A stretch of DNA of 64,000 nt from Burkholderia catarinensis (GCF_001883705.2 NZ_MDEQ02000010.1:186001-250000); one strand, 5' to 3'. Shown: positions 48,145 to 58,280, counted from the first letter of the stretch. Notes: a model not told the origin generated them from the sequence alone. Program-made: numbers and translations.

Positions 48145-48954
48145 ATGAACCATCCGTCCTCCGCCCCCGTCCCGCCGCTCGACGCCACGCCCGCCCGTGC
48201 GCTCGGCGAATTCATCCGCGCCCACCGCGAGCGGCTGTCGCCGCAGGCCGTCGGCCTGCCGCCCGGCCCGCGCCGCCGCACGCCGGGGCTGCGGCGCGAG
48301 GAAGTCGCGCAACTGTGCGGCGTCAGCCCGACCTGGTACACGTGGATCGAACAGGGCCGCCCCGTGTCGGCATCGGCCGACGCGCTCGCGCGGATCGCCG
48401 TCGCGCTGCAATTGTCGAAGGCCGAGCGCGCGTACCTGTTCGAGCTGGCCGCGCAGCGCGACCCGGCCGAGCCCGACGTCGCGGGCGGCGACCTGCCGCC
48501 GACGCTCGCCGCGACCGTCGCGGCGATCGCAACGCCCGCGTACGTGCTCGACCGGCAATGGAACGCGCTCGCCTGGAACGCGCCGGCCGCCACGCTCTTT
48601 TCCGGCTGGCTCGACGGCGAGCACGACCGCAACCTGCTGCGCTTCACGTTCATGTCGCCGGCCGCGCGCACGCTGATCGTCGACTGGGAAACCCGCGCGC
48701 GGCGGCTCGCGGCCGAATTCCGCGCCGATTCGATCCGCCACCTGGCCGACGCGCCGACGCGCGCGCTGATCGACGCGCTGACCGCCGGCAGCGATGCGTT
48801 CGCGCAGTACTGGGCATCGCAGGACGTGTTCGAGCGCGAAGGCGGCCTGCGCGAATTCGACCATCCGGCCGACGGCCGTCTCGTGTATCAGCAGATCACG
48901 CTGAAGCCCGCGCACCGCGAGGACCTGAAGCTGGTCGTGCTCGTGCGCGGCTGA
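48145..48954 (+). CDS. XRE-family regulator with MmyB-like ligand-binding domain
   Basis: 269-residue DNA-binding protein. The helix-turn-helix occupies residues 15-85 ([42 protein letters not shown], a hallmark of the MmyB group). The rest is the MmyB-like PAS-type domain ([20 protein letters not shown]) proposed to bind a hydrophobic ligand. No strong ribosome site precedes the ATG. Divergent from the methyltransferase; the palindrome between them is its probable target. Confidence 0.9.
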   Translation: MNHPSSAPVPPLDATPARALGEFIRAHRERLSPQAVGLPPGPRRRTPGLRREEVAQLCGVSPTWYTWIEQGRPVSASADALARIAVALQLSKAERAYLFELAAQRDPAEPDVAGGDLPPTLAATVAAIATPAYVLDRQWNALAWNAPAATLFSGWLDGEHDRNLLRFTFMSPAARTLIVDWETRARRLAAEFRADSIRHLADAPTRALIDALTAGSDAFAQYWASQDVFEREGGLREFDHPADGRLVYQQITLKPAHREDLKLVVLVRG

Positions 48955-49032
48955 GCGCAACGGCCCGCACCGGCAACGCCCGGCGGCCCGCCGCGAACGG
49001 CTGCGGGCCGCGGCGGGCCGGCCCGCGAATGT

Positions 49033-49038
49033 TAGAAT
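49033..49038 (+). promoter_or_regulatory. Probable -10 box of argH
   Basis: TAGAAT followed by CGCGG, 53 bases before the argH start; the same TAGAATCGC context precedes metG in this window. No convincing -35 can be assigned. Confidence 0.4.
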
Positions 49039-49091
49039 CGCGGGATTCCCTCGGCGGCGCACGCCGCCCAACTCCCCTTCGAAGAATCGCC

Positions 49092-50501
49092 ATGACGTCC
49101 CAACTGCACAAAAAGGGCGAGGCCTGGTCGGCCCGCTTCTCGGAACCGATGTCGGAACTGGTCAAGCGCTACACGTCGTCGGTGTTTTTCGACAAGCGCC
49201 TCGCGCTCGTCGACATCGCCGGCTCGCTCGCGCACGCGAACATGCTCGCCGCGCAGAAGATCATCAGCGCCGACGACCTGGCCGCGATCGAACGCGGGAT
49301 GGCGCAGATCAAGGGCGAGATCGAGCGCGGCGAATTCGAATGGCAGCTCGACCTGGAGGACGTCCACCTGAACATCGAGGCGCGCCTGACCGCGCTGATC
49401 GGCGATGCGGGCAAGCGCCTGCACACGGGCCGCTCGCGCAACGACCAGGTCGCGACCGACATCCGCCTGTGGCTGCGCGGCGAGATCGACCGGATCGGCG
49501 GCCTGCTGAGCGACCTGCGCGGCGCGCTGCTCGACCTCGCGGAGCAAAACGCCGGCACGATCATGCCGGGCTTCACGCACCTGCAGGTCGCGCAACCCGT
49601 CACGTTCGGCCACCACCTGCTCGCCTACGTCGAGATGTTCTCGCGCGACGCTGAGCGCATGCGCGACTGCCGCACCCGCGTGAACCGCCTGCCGCTCGGC
49701 GCGGCCGCGCTCGCGGGCACGAGCTACCCGATCGACCGTCACGCGGTCGCGAAGACGCTCGGCTTCGACGGCATCTGCGCGAACTCGCTCGACGCGGTAT
49801 CCGATCGCGATTTCGCGATCGAATTCACGGCCGCCTCCGCGCTCGTGATGACGCACGTATCGCGTTTCTCCGAAGAACTCGTGCTGTGGATGAGCCCGCG
49901 CGTCGGCTTCATCGACATCGCCGACCGCTTCTGCACCGGCAGCTCGATCATGCCGCAGAAGAAGAACCCGGACGTGCCCGAGCTCGCACGCGGCAAGACG
50001 GGCCGCGTGAACGGCCACCTGATGGCGCTCCTGACGCTGATGAAGGGCCAGCCGCTCGCGTACAACAAGGACAACCAGGAAGACAAGGAACCGCTGTTCG
50101 ACACGGTCGATACCGTCGCCGACACGCTGCGGATCTTCGCCGAAATGGTCGCCGGCATCACCGTGAAGCCGGACGCGATGCGCGCGGCCGCGCTGCAGGG
50201 TTTCTCGACCGCCACCGACCTCGCCGACTACCTCGTGAAGCGCGGGCTGCCGTTCCGCGATGCGCACGAAGCCGTCGCGCACGCGGTGCGGATCTGCGAC
50301 GATCGCGGCATCGATCTGGCCGACCTGACGCTCGACGAGATGAAGCAGGAACTGCCGAACGTCGCGCACCTGATCGGCGACGACGTGTTCGGCTACCTGA
50401 CGCTCGAGGGTTCGGTCGCGAGCCGCAACCACCCGGGCGGCACCGCGCCCGACCAGGTGCGCGCCGCCGTCAAGGCTGCCCGCGCCGCGCTCGGCCAGTA
50501 A
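49092..50501 (+). CDS. argH: Argininosuccinate lyase
   Basis: 469-residue cytoplasmic enzyme, last step of arginine synthesis (argininosuccinate to arginine plus fumarate). Fumarase-superfamily signature [12 protein letters not shown] with the catalytic Ser loop, [13 protein letters not shown], and [17 protein letters not shown]. Length is as expected. Monocistronic, with a terminator directly after. Confidence 0.96.
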   Translation: MTSQLHKKGEAWSARFSEPMSELVKRYTSSVFFDKRLALVDIAGSLAHANMLAAQKIISADDLAAIERGMAQIKGEIERGEFEWQLDLEDVHLNIEARLTALIGDAGKRLHTGRSRNDQVATDIRLWLRGEIDRIGGLLSDLRGALLDLAEQNAGTIMPGFTHLQVAQPVTFGHHLLAYVEMFSRDAERMRDCRTRVNRLPLGAAALAGTSYPIDRHAVAKTLGFDGICANSLDAVSDRDFAIEFTAASALVMTHVSRFSEELVLWMSPRVGFIDIADRFCTGSSIMPQKKNPDVPELARGKTGRVNGHLMALLTLMKGQPLAYNKDNQEDKEPLFDTVDTVADTLRIFAEMVAGITVKPDAMRAAALQGFSTATDLADYLVKRGLPFRDAHEAVAHAVRICDDRGIDLADLTLDEMKQELPNVAHLIGDDVFGYLTLEGSVASRNHPGGTAPDQVRAAVKAARAALGQ

Positions 50502-50515
50502 GCCCGCTGTTCCGG

Positions 50516-50541
50516 ACGGACGCCTTCGGCGTCCGTTTTTC
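50516..50541 (+). terminator. Intrinsic terminator after argH
   Basis: 9-bp stem ACGGACGCC at 50516-50524 with complement at 50528-50536, TTC loop, five T's. Confidence 0.9.
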
Positions 50542-50595
50542 ATTCGGGCGGCCATCGCGCCGCCCATCGCCTTCCCCGCTTCCTGGATACCGCCG

Positions 50596-51279
50596 ATGAC
50601 CTTCTCCGCCGCGCTCTTCGACATGGACGGCCTGCTCGTCGATTCCGAGCGGACCATCATGAACACGTGGATCGACGTGTCGAATGCGCACGGGGTCGCG
50701 CTGACCGTCACCGACTACCTGCAGATCGTCGGCCGCTCGTTCGCCGAAGGCCAGGTCATCCTGGCTCGGCTGATCGGCAACACCGAGACGTTCGACGCCG
50801 TACGCCTGCGCGTGCGCGAACAGCTCGCCGCGCCCGAACCGCATCCGAAGTTTCCGCTGAAGCCCGGCGCGCTCGCGCTGCTCGACGCGCTCGCGCAGGC
50901 CGGCATTCCGTGCGCGGTCGCGTCGTCGTCCACGGGCGACGTGATCCGCGCGCGGCTCGACGCGGTCGGCGTGCTGCCGTTCTTCCGCGCGATCGCGGGC
51001 GGCGACGAAGTCGCGCGCGGCAAGCCCGACCCGGCCGTCTACCGGCTCGCGGCCGAACGCCTCGGCGTGCCGGCACACGCGTGCGTCGCGTTCGAGGACA
51101 GCGACTTCGGCGCCCAGTCGGCCGCCGGCGCAGGCGCATCGGTCGTTACCGTGCCCGACCTGAAGGCGCCGACGCCCGAAATCGTCGCGCTGAGCCTGCA
51201 CGTGCTCGCATCGCTCGACGAGGCGGTCGCGCTCGTGCCGTCGTGGTTCGGCCGGCACGACACGCAACAGCCCGCGTAG
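50596..51279 (+). CDS. HAD-superfamily phosphatase (beta-phosphoglucomutase/phosphatase-like)
   Basis: 227-residue haloacid dehalogenase-fold hydrolase. Motif I LFDMDGLLVDSE (nucleophile Asp in DMDG), motif II in CAVASSSTGD, motif III Lys near ARGKPDPAVY, motif IV VAFEDSDFGAQSAAGAG. Similar to sugar-phosphate phosphatases such as YniC/HxpB. The substrate is not identifiable. Own terminator downstream. Confidence 0.9.
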   Translation: MTFSAALFDMDGLLVDSERTIMNTWIDVSNAHGVALTVTDYLQIVGRSFAEGQVILARLIGNTETFDAVRLRVREQLAAPEPHPKFPLKPGALALLDALAQAGIPCAVASSSTGDVIRARLDAVGVLPFFRAIAGGDEVARGKPDPAVYRLAAERLGVPAHACVAFEDSDFGAQSAAGAGASVVTVPDLKAPTPEIVALSLHVLASLDEAVALVPSWFGRHDTQQPA

Positions 51280-51299
51280 GCGGCACGCTGCCCAATGCA

Positions 51300-51326
51300 A
51301 AACGGGCACCCGATGGGTGCCCGTTT
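51300..51326. terminator. Intrinsic terminator after the HAD gene
   Basis: AAACGGGCACC at about 51300-51310 pairs with GGGTGCCCGTTT at 51315-51326, CGAT loop. A- and T-runs on both sides suit the convergent gene pair. Confidence 0.8.
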
Positions 51327-51362
51327 CGCTTTATCGCCGAACAACCGGCATCGCGGTTGCGT

Positions 51363-52190
51363 TCATTTGTTGCCGGCCGTCTCCGACAGCCGTTTCATCG
51401 TCGCGATGCGCGCGCCGATCAGGTCGACACGGCCGTCCTCGCCGACGAGCGGCGCCGTCGAATCGCGGAACCCGACCCACGCGCGCTGCGCGCGCACGAG
51501 CGTCGCGGCCGAATGCGCCGGCATCTTGCGGCGCAGCTTCTGGTAATAGCGGTTCAGGTCGAACAGCGCGTGTTCGCACGCGGCATCCTGTTCGCACGGC
51601 CGCACGCGACGCACGGCCGGATCGCGCGGCGCGTTCGCCGGCTTGCCGTTCAGCGTGGCCGCACCCTGTGCCGCGCCGGCGCCGCCCTGCGTGCCGCTCG
51701 TGGCCGCTACCGGGACGGCAGCGGGCGGCGGCGCATAGCGATCGGCCGCGCCGCGCAGCGCCAGCGCGCGATCGCGCACGGGTTGCAGCTGCATGTCGGC
51801 GCTCGACATCGTGTATGCCGTGCCGCGCGTCGTGTCGTACACGGCCGTCAGCAAATGCATTTCGTCCTTGCGCCACGTCAGCCAATGGCGTTGGCTGTCC
51901 TGCCAGCCGCGCTTCGCGTCGGCCGGCGCATCCTTCAACAGGCGCTGGTACGCGCCGTCCATCACTGCCTGCCACTGCTGCTGCGCTTCGCCCATGCACT
52001 GGATCTGGCCGGCCGTCGACGACCGGTCGCGCCGCGCGAGGCATTGCCGCATCGCGACGTCGATCGGGTCGGCCGCCGCGACTTCCGCATGGGCGACGCC
52101 CATCCCTGCCAGCCCCGCCGACCCTGCCGCCCAGACGACGAGCGCGGCCACCGCCGCGCGCATCGCCTGGATTCGTCCGTGCGCCGCCAT
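51363..52190 (-). CDS. LprI-like (DUF1311) periplasmic protein, two repeats
   Basis: 275 residues. A signal peptide (about residues 10-35, ending AHA) is followed by two DUF1311-like segments separated by an Ala/Pro/Gly linker: CMGEAQQQWQAVMDGAYQRLL with QRHWLTWRKDE, and CEHALFDLNRYYQKLRRKM with QRAWVGFRD. DUF1311 includes lysozyme inhibitor LprI of mycobacteria; activity here is untested. Starts at ATG overlapping the decarboxylase stop by one base (TGATG), so translation is coupled to that enzyme. Confidence 0.82.
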   Translation of the reverse strand: MAAHGRIQAMRAAVAALVVWAAGSAGLAGMGVAHAEVAAADPIDVAMRQCLARRDRSSTAGQIQCMGEAQQQWQAVMDGAYQRLLKDAPADAKRGWQDSQRHWLTWRKDEMHLLTAVYDTTRGTAYTMSSADMQLQPVRDRALALRGAADRYAPPPAAVPVAATSGTQGGAGAAQGAATLNGKPANAPRDPAVRRVRPCEQDAACEHALFDLNRYYQKLRRKMPAHSAATLVRAQRAWVGFRDSTAPLVGEDGRVDLIGARIATMKRLSETAGNK

Positions 52191-54469
52191 CAGTCGCGCA
52201 CGCAGTCGACGAAGTACTCGACGCGGCCGTTCACCTCTTCCGCGACGAGGCCGTGGATGTCGGTGTGGAAGCCCGGGAAACGCTCGTTGAAGTCGCGCGC
52301 GAACCGCAGGTAGTTCACGATCGTCTTGTTGAAGCGCTCGCCCGGGATCAGCAGCGGAATGCCCGGCGGGTACGGCGTGAGCAGGATGCTCGTCACGCGG
52401 CCTTCGAGCTCGTCGAGCGGCACGCGGTCGATCTTGCGGTGCGCGAGCTTCGCGAACGCGTCCGACGGCTTCATCGCCGGCTCCATGTCCGACAGGTACA
52501 TCTCCGTCGTCAGGCGGGCGATGTCGTTCGCGCGGTACACGTCGTGGATCTGCGCGCACAGGTCGCGCAGGCCGACGCGCTCGTAGCGCGGATGCTGCGC
52601 GACGAATTCCGGCAGCACGCGCCACAGCGGCTGGTTGTTGTCGTAGTCGTCCTTGAACTGCTGCAGCTCGGTCACCATCGAGTTCCAGCGGCCCTTCGTG
52701 ATGCCGATCGTGAACATGATGAAGAACGAGTACAGGCCGGTCTTCTCGACGATGATCCCGTGCTCGGCCAGGTACTTCGTGACGATCGCGGCCGGAATGC
52801 CCGTCTCGCCGAACTCGCCGTCGACGTCGAGCCCCGGCGTGATGATCGTCGCCTTGATCGGGTCGAGCATGTTGAAGCCTTCCGCGAGCGGGCCGAAGCC
52901 GTGCCAGTGGTCGTTCGGCTTCAGCATCCAGTCTTCGCGCGAACCGATCCCTTCTTCCGACAGGTTGTCCGGGCCCCACACGCTGAAGAACCAGTCGTCG
53001 CCGTATTCGGCGTCGACCTTGCGCATCGCGCGGCGGAAATCGATCGCCTCGGCGATCGATTCCTCAACGAGCGCGGTGCCACCCGGCGGCTCCATCATCG
53101 CGGCCGCGACGTCGCACGACGCGATGATCGCGTACTGCGGGCTCGTCGACGTATGCATCAGGTACGCCTCGTTGAAGCGGTGCTTGTCGAACGTGCGGTT
53201 CTCCGAATCCTGCACGACGATCTGCGACGCCTGCGAGATGCCCGCGAGCAGCTTGTGCGTCGAGTGCGTCGCGAACACGAGCGCGCCCGTGCGCGGGCGG
53301 CCGTCGCCGATCGCGTGCATGTCGCGGTAGAAATCGTGGAACGTCGCGTGCGGCAGCCACGCTTCGTCGAAGTGCAGCGTGTCGAGCAGGTCGCCGAGCA
53401 GGTCCTTGATCATCTCGACGTTGTAGACGACGCCGTCGTACGTGCTCTGCGTGATCGTCAGGATGCGCGGCTTCATGTCCGGGTTCTCGCGCATCGCTTC
53501 GCGCGCGAACGGGTTCGCCTCGATCTTCTTGCGGATGTTCTCCGGCTTGAATTCGTCGCGCGGGATCGGCCCGATGATGCCGAAATGGTTGCGCGTCGGC
53601 GTGAGGAACACGGGGATCGCGCCCGTCATCGTGATCGCGTGCAGGATCGACTTGTGGCAGTTGCGGTCGACCAGCACGATGTCGCCCGGCGCAACCGTCG
53701 CATGCCAGACGATCTTGTTCGACGTCGACGTGCCGTTGGTCACGAAGAACAGGTGATCGGCGCTGAAGATGCGCGCCGCGTTGCGCTCGGACGCCGCGAC
53801 CGGGCCCGTGTGATCGAGCAGCTGGCCGAGTTCGTCCACCGCGTTGCAGACGTCCGCGCGCAGCATGTTCTCGCCGAAGAACTGGTGGAACATCTGGCCG
53901 AGCGGGTTCTTCAGGAACGCGACGCCGCCCGAGTGGCCCGGGCAGTGCCACGAGTACGAGCCTTCATCCGCGTACTTGACCAGTTCCTTGAAGAACGGCG
54001 GCGCGAGCGAGTCGAGATAGACCTTCGCCTCGCGGATGATGTGGCGCGCGACGAACTCCGGCGTGTCCTCGAACATGTGGATGAAGCCGTGCAGTTCGCG
54101 CAGGATGTCGTTCGGCAGATGGCGCGACGTGCGCGTCTCGCCGTACAGGAAGATCGGGATGTCCGCGTTGCGGCGGCGCACTTCGGTGACGAACGCGCGC
54201 AACTCGATGATCGCGGTCGCGAGCTCGGGCAGTTCGCCGTCCGCGCCGGTTTCGCCGAGCATGAGTTCGTCGTCGTCGAGCGACAGGATGAAGCACGACG
54301 CGCGGCTCGACTGCTGCGCGAACGACGTCAGATCGCCGTAGCTCGTGAGGCCGAGGACTTCGACACCCTCCTTCTCGATCGCTTCGGCCAACGCCCGGAT
54401 GCCGGAGCCCGAAATGTTCTCGGAGCGGAAATCTTCGTCGATGATGACGACGGGGAAACGGAACTTCAT
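52190..54469 (-). CDS. Orn/Lys/Arg decarboxylase (biodegradative arginine decarboxylase-like)
   Basis: 759-residue PLP enzyme of fold type I. An N-terminal wing domain (residues 1-130), the PLP Lys in FATHSTHKLLAG, the cofactor His in SWHCPGHSGG, and a C-terminal domain. Length and the THSTHKLL context fit inducible arginine decarboxylase (AdiA) more closely than lysine or ornithine enzymes, but substrate cannot be settled by eye. Produces amines and consumes protons, so acid tolerance or polyamine supply are the likely roles. dcd lies 81 bases upstream. Confidence 0.9.
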   Translation of the reverse strand: MKFRFPVVIIDEDFRSENISGSGIRALAEAIEKEGVEVLGLTSYGDLTSFAQQSSRASCFILSLDDDELMLGETGADGELPELATAIIELRAFVTEVRRRNADIPIFLYGETRTSRHLPNDILRELHGFIHMFEDTPEFVARHIIREAKVYLDSLAPPFFKELVKYADEGSYSWHCPGHSGGVAFLKNPLGQMFHQFFGENMLRADVCNAVDELGQLLDHTGPVAASERNAARIFSADHLFFVTNGTSTSNKIVWHATVAPGDIVLVDRNCHKSILHAITMTGAIPVFLTPTRNHFGIIGPIPRDEFKPENIRKKIEANPFAREAMRENPDMKPRILTITQSTYDGVVYNVEMIKDLLGDLLDTLHFDEAWLPHATFHDFYRDMHAIGDGRPRTGALVFATHSTHKLLAGISQASQIVVQDSENRTFDKHRFNEAYLMHTSTSPQYAIIASCDVAAAMMEPPGGTALVEESIAEAIDFRRAMRKVDAEYGDDWFFSVWGPDNLSEEGIGSREDWMLKPNDHWHGFGPLAEGFNMLDPIKATIITPGLDVDGEFGETGIPAAIVTKYLAEHGIIVEKTGLYSFFIMFTIGITKGRWNSMVTELQQFKDDYDNNQPLWRVLPEFVAQHPRYERVGLRDLCAQIHDVYRANDIARLTTEMYLSDMEPAMKPSDAFAKLAHRKIDRVPLDELEGRVTSILLTPYPPGIPLLIPGERFNKTIVNYLRFARDFNERFPGFHTDIHGLVAEEVNGRVEYFVDCVRD

Positions 54470-54550
54470 GGGCGATTCTCCAAAAAGAACGACCGCGGCG
54501 CGTCACGCGCAGCGGTCACCCGGAAACCGGTGAGACGATATGCAACCAGA

Positions 54551-55120
54551 TCAGGTTTTCGGCAGCGTGACACCGCGCTGGCCCTGATACTTGCCGCCGC
54601 GATCGGCATACGACACGTCGCACACTTCGTCGCTCTCGAAGAAGAGCACCTGCGCAACGCCTTCGTTCGCATAGATCTTCGCCGGCAGCGGCGTGGTGTT
54701 CGAGAATTCCAGCGTGACGTAGCCTTCCCACTCGGGCTCGAACGGCGTCACGTTGACGATGATCCCGCAGCGCGCATAGGTCGACTTGCCGAGGCAGACC
54801 GTCAGCACGGTGCGCGGGATGCGGAAATATTCGACGGTGCGGGCCAGCGCGAACGAGTTCGGCGGAATGATGCACACGTCGCCCTTGAAATCGACAAACG
54901 AACCCTCGTCGAAGTTCTTCGGATCGACGATCGTCGAGTTGATGTTCGTGAAGATCTTGAATTCGTCCGCGCAGCGGATGTCGTAGCCGTAGCTCGACGT
55001 GCCGTAGCTGACGATCCGGCGGCCGTCCTCGGACGCGCGAACCTGATCGGGCACGAACGGCTCGATCATCTTGTGCTCTTCGGCCATGCGCCGAATCCAT
55101 TTGTCGGCCTTGATGCTCAT
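54551..55120 (-). CDS. dcd: dCTP deaminase
   Basis: 189-residue trimeric enzyme that deaminates dCTP to dUTP for thymidylate synthesis. Family motifs [68 protein letters not shown] and [12 protein letters not shown]. The start ATG (MSIKADKW) matches the family. Confidence 0.95.
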   Translation of the reverse strand: MSIKADKWIRRMAEEHKMIEPFVPDQVRASEDGRRIVSYGTSSYGYDIRCADEFKIFTNINSTIVDPKNFDEGSFVDFKGDVCIIPPNSFALARTVEYFRIPRTVLTVCLGKSTYARCGIIVNVTPFEPEWEGYVTLEFSNTTPLPAKIYANEGVAQVLFFESDEVCDVSYADRGGKYQGQRGVTLPKT

Positions 55121-55315
55121 GCAAGCCTCCGCCGGGCCGTCCCAGGAAGGCTGGCCGTCCCGGCGGGGGACAGCGAACAAAGTGAGCGTTGGGGTCGTTT
55201 CATATCGGGGCGCCAGGAAACGCTGCGTGACAGTCGGGAAGGGCCGCTCGCGCGAGGCAGCGGCCGGGAAAGGCGCACATTTTACGCGATCATCGGCCCG
55301 CGCACGCGGCGGCCG

Positions 55316-55852
55316 TCAACGGATCACGCCGCAGGCGAGCGCGGGGCCCGCGCCATGCTGCGGAAACGCGGGATCGCTCGCTTCGCGGTGCACCAGCGCC
55401 GCACGGCTCAGCGCCGAGCGCACGCCGTCGAGGGCCAGATCGGGGGCGACGATGAAGCCGGCCGCGACGCCGTTCGCATCCGCATGGATGTTGCCGAGAT
55501 CGCCGGCGACGCGGGCGCCCGCGCGCAGCCGGTCGGCGGCCGGCGCGAACACCTGGCCGGCGCTCGAGCCGTCGCCCGCGTTGCAGTCGCCGCGCTCGTG
55601 CACCTGCAGCGCGTGATCGCTGTTCGGCGGCAGGCCGACCAGGTTGTAGGTGACCTGAACGCCGTCCGGACGCTCGACGAACGTCACCGCGCCGCGCGCC
55701 AGCGAGCCGACCGTCGGCTGTAGTTGTGCGTCGGCCCGTTTTTCGTGCGACGAGGAAAAGGAGGTGCAGCCGGCCAGCAGGCCCAGCGCGGCGGCGGCCA
55801 GCAGCGCGCGCCGCGCGCGGCCGGCGCGCACGCCGTGATGTCGTTGTTTCAT
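55316..55852 (-). CDS. SodC-like lipoprotein lacking most Cu/Zn ligands
   Basis: 178-residue envelope lipoprotein (lipobox LLAGC, Cys29) with the Cu/Zn superoxide dismutase fold. The structural signature is present (HALQVHERGDC, GDLGNIHAD, ALACGVI, disulphide Cys90 and Cys174). The first copper His of the usual H-x-H is Gln83, the bridging His region reads SAGQVFAP, the two later zinc His are absent, and the catalytic Arg before LACGV is Ala. Only His85, Asp118 and His154 remain. Probably not a normal dismutase; perhaps a structural or metal-delivery relative. Confidence 0.88.
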   Translation of the reverse strand: MKQRHHGVRAGRARRALLAAAALGLLAGCTSFSSSHEKRADAQLQPTVGSLARGAVTFVERPDGVQVTYNLVGLPPNSDHALQVHERGDCNAGDGSSAGQVFAPAADRLRAGARVAGDLGNIHADANGVAAGFIVAPDLALDGVRSALSRAALVHREASDPAFPQHGAGPALACGVIR

Positions 55853-55985
55853 TCGATCCTCATGCCGGCTGACGGCCGTTTGACGCGACGGCCGCGCCGG
55901 GCGGGTAAAGGAACCCGGGAAAAGTCGCCATGATACCGCGCCTCGCGGCGCCGTAAACAGCGTGAGGCCCCGCCCCGCAAGGGTT

Positions 55986-57077
55986 TTACGTATTTTGAAC
56001 AACGATCGACGGAAACTTCGACGTCATGTCGCGCGCGCGCTCGGCAATCGCCAGCGCCACCCCGCGCGCGATGTCGCGGTAGCGGCGCGCCAGCGCGCCG
56101 TCCGGATCGGCCGCGACCGTCGGCGTGCCGCTGTCGGCCCGCTCGCGGATCGCGATGTCGAGCGGCAGGTTGCCGAGCACGTTCACGTCGTAGTCCTTCG
56201 CCATCCGCTCGGCCCCGCCGGCGCCGAAGATGTGCTCCTCGTGGCCGCAATTCGAGCAGACGTGGATGCTCATGTTCTCGACGATGCCGAGGATCGGAAT
56301 CCCGACCTTCTCGAACATCTTCAGGCCCTTCTTCGCGTCGAGCAGCGCGATGTCCTGCGGCGTCGTGACGATCACCGCGCCCGTGACGGGCACGCGCTGC
56401 GCGAGCGTGAGCTGGATGTCGCCCGTGCCGGGCGGCATGTCGACGATCAGGTAGTCGAGCTCGCGCCAGTTGGTCTGGCGCAGCAGCTGCTCGAGCGCGG
56501 AAGTCGCCATCGGGCCGCGCCACACCATCGGGTTGTCTTCCTCGATCAGGAAGCCGATCGAGTTCGCCTGCAGCCCGTGGCCGACGAGCGGGTTCATCGA
56601 CTGGTTGTCGGGCGACTCGGGGCGCTGGCCGTGGATGCCGAGCATCGTCGGCAGCGACGGGCCGTAGATGTCCGCATCGAGGATGCCGACCGACGCGCCT
56701 TCCGCGGCCAGCGCGAGCGCGAGGTTGACGGCCGTCGTGCTCTTGCCGACGCCGCCCTTGCCCGACGCGACCGCGACGATGTTCTTCACGTTCGGCAGCA
56801 GCTTCACGCCGCGCTGCACCGTGTGCGCGACGATCTCCTGCGACACGGCGACGCGCGCGTCGCGCACGCCGGGCACGGCCTGGAGCGCCGCGGCGACGCG
56901 CGCGCGCACGTCGTCGTGCTGGCTGCGCGCCGGATAACCGAGCACCACGTCAAGCGCCACGACATCACCGTCGATCGCGACGTTGCGCACGCCCTTGTGC
57001 GCCGCATACGGCCGGCCGGTATTGGGGTCGACGACTGCCGCCAAAGCGGCGTCGACTTGTGCCCGGTCAATGCTCAT
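55986..57077 (-). CDS. apbC: Iron-sulfur cluster carrier protein ApbC/Mrp
   Basis: 363-residue P-loop ATPase that carries [4Fe-4S] clusters to target enzymes. An N-terminal MIP18-like domain (residues 1-95) precedes the deviant Walker A GKGGVGKSTT, followed by DMPPGTGD, and the cluster-binding C-x-x-C (HVCSNCGHEE). First gene of the leftward series. A divergent OmpA-type gene lies 349 bases away. Confidence 0.94.
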   Translation of the reverse strand: MSIDRAQVDAALAAVVDPNTGRPYAAHKGVRNVAIDGDVVALDVVLGYPARSQHDDVRARVAAALQAVPGVRDARVAVSQEIVAHTVQRGVKLLPNVKNIVAVASGKGGVGKSTTAVNLALALAAEGASVGILDADIYGPSLPTMLGIHGQRPESPDNQSMNPLVGHGLQANSIGFLIEEDNPMVWRGPMATSALEQLLRQTNWRELDYLIVDMPPGTGDIQLTLAQRVPVTGAVIVTTPQDIALLDAKKGLKMFEKVGIPILGIVENMSIHVCSNCGHEEHIFGAGGAERMAKDYDVNVLGNLPLDIAIRERADSGTPTVAADPDGALARRYRDIARGVALAIAERARDMTSKFPSIVVQNT

Positions 57078-57426
57078 CGAAACTCCATGAAAACGTTTTT
57101 CTCGCGCGCAAACGTCAAAAAATATCAAATTACGCTGCGAAAATCGGGAAAAGTGAAAGAATCTGTTGCATGCCATTGCGCGAACGCGCGACCCGGCGCA
57201 CTCTTCGCCTGCGGCAAGCTATGGGGCCAAATCGGCCACTAACCGCCTATATTGTAGAGGCTCACGCATCGCATTGTCCGAACAGCCACGCTGACGGACA
57301 GGGCATGCGGCCGCCTCGGCGGCTGCCGCGAGCGCAGGCCTGCCCACCTTTTTCGTGGCGGCCCGCGCTGGGAGCCGTAACTGTTGTCGTCGTTGTCGAC
57401 TCGTTCAACCAAGAGAGGAATCCAAG
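57078..57426. promoter_or_regulatory. Divergent intergenic region between apbC and the OmpA-like gene
   Basis: No gene found. The side near apbC is AT-rich (A-runs around 57,117-57,150) and probably holds its promoter. TATATT at 57248-57253 is a candidate -10 for the rightward gene, without a good -35. GAGAGGAAT precedes the rightward start. Confidence 0.4.
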
Positions 57427-58071
57427 ATGAACATGAAAATCGCGACTCGCCTGTCCGTCTTCGCACTGGCCGGCGCACTGCTGGCAGGTTGCGCCACGCA
57501 GCAAGGCTCGAACACGGCCGTCGGTACCGGCACGGGTGCGGCGCTGGGCGCAGGCATCGGCGCGCTGGCGGGCGGTGGCAAGGGCGCGGCGATCGGCGCG
57601 GGCGTTGGCGCCCTGGTCGGCGGTGTGACGGGTTACAACTGGCAAGCGATCAAGAACAAGCTCGCACCGTCGGCAGCGCAGACGGGCACGCAGGTGACCG
57701 AGCAGCCGGACGGCTCGCTGAAGCTGAACGTGCCGAGCTCGGTGACGTTCGCGACGAACCAGTACGCAATCACGCCGGCCTTCACGCCGCTGCTGAACGA
57801 CCTGGCGACGACGCTGAACCAGAACCCGCAAGTGACGGCTTCGATCGTCGGCTACACGGACAGCACGGGCTCGGCACAGCTGAACCAGACGCTGTCGCAG
57901 AACCGCGCGCAAAGCGTCGTGAACGCGCTCGCGCAGCGCGGCGTCAACGGCGGCCGCCTGTCGGCGCAAGGCATGGGCGCATCGAACCCGATCGCGGACA
58001 ACGCGTCCGAAGCCGGCCGCGCACAGAACCGCCGCGTCGAAATCTACCTGCGCGCATCGCAGGCGCAGTAA
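57427..58071 (+). CDS. OmpA-family lipoprotein with glycine-zipper segment (YiaD-like)
   Basis: 214-residue outer-membrane lipoprotein. Signal peptide with lipobox LLAGC, then a glycine-zipper region (GTGAALGAGIGALAGGGKGA) likely inserted in or against the membrane. A C-terminal OmpA domain follows, with the peptidoglycan-binding pattern SIVGYTDSTGSAQLNQTLSQNRAQSV and NRRVEIYL. Anchors the outer membrane to the cell wall. Strong terminator downstream. Confidence 0.92.
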   Translation: MNMKIATRLSVFALAGALLAGCATQQGSNTAVGTGTGAALGAGIGALAGGGKGAAIGAGVGALVGGVTGYNWQAIKNKLAPSAAQTGTQVTEQPDGSLKLNVPSSVTFATNQYAITPAFTPLLNDLATTLNQNPQVTASIVGYTDSTGSAQLNQTLSQNRAQSVVNALAQRGVNGGRLSAQGMGASNPIADNASEAGRAQNRRVEIYLRASQAQ

Positions 58072-58251
58072 GCGCGCGACGAGGGGAATGCGCGGGCACG
58101 CCGCCCGCGCAGCCCCGCCGGACAAGGCTTCCGTCGGGGCTGGTAACAAACCGAAAAAAATTTCGAACTTCTGTCGCAGGCCGCGGTCAGTATTTACGGT
58201 ACGCGGCTGGTGTTGCCGGCGCGTCACCATTCTCCTCTTGTCGTTGTTGCT

Positions 58252-58280
58252 CCGGGGCCGTATCCGCCCCGGTTTTTTTT
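58252..58280 (+). terminator. Intrinsic terminator after the OmpA-like gene
   Basis: CCGGGGC at 58252-58258 pairs with GCCCCGG at 58266-58272, then eight T's. It lies about 180 bases after the stop, so the message has a long 3' end. Confidence 0.88.

Noticed and set aside
51317..55723. A 1468-codon open frame on the plus strand antisense to three genes
   Set aside because: It is an Arg/Pro/Ala-rich antisense shadow of LprI-like, decarboxylase and dcd genes, which have clear family motifs on the minus strand. Long shadows are expected at this GC content.
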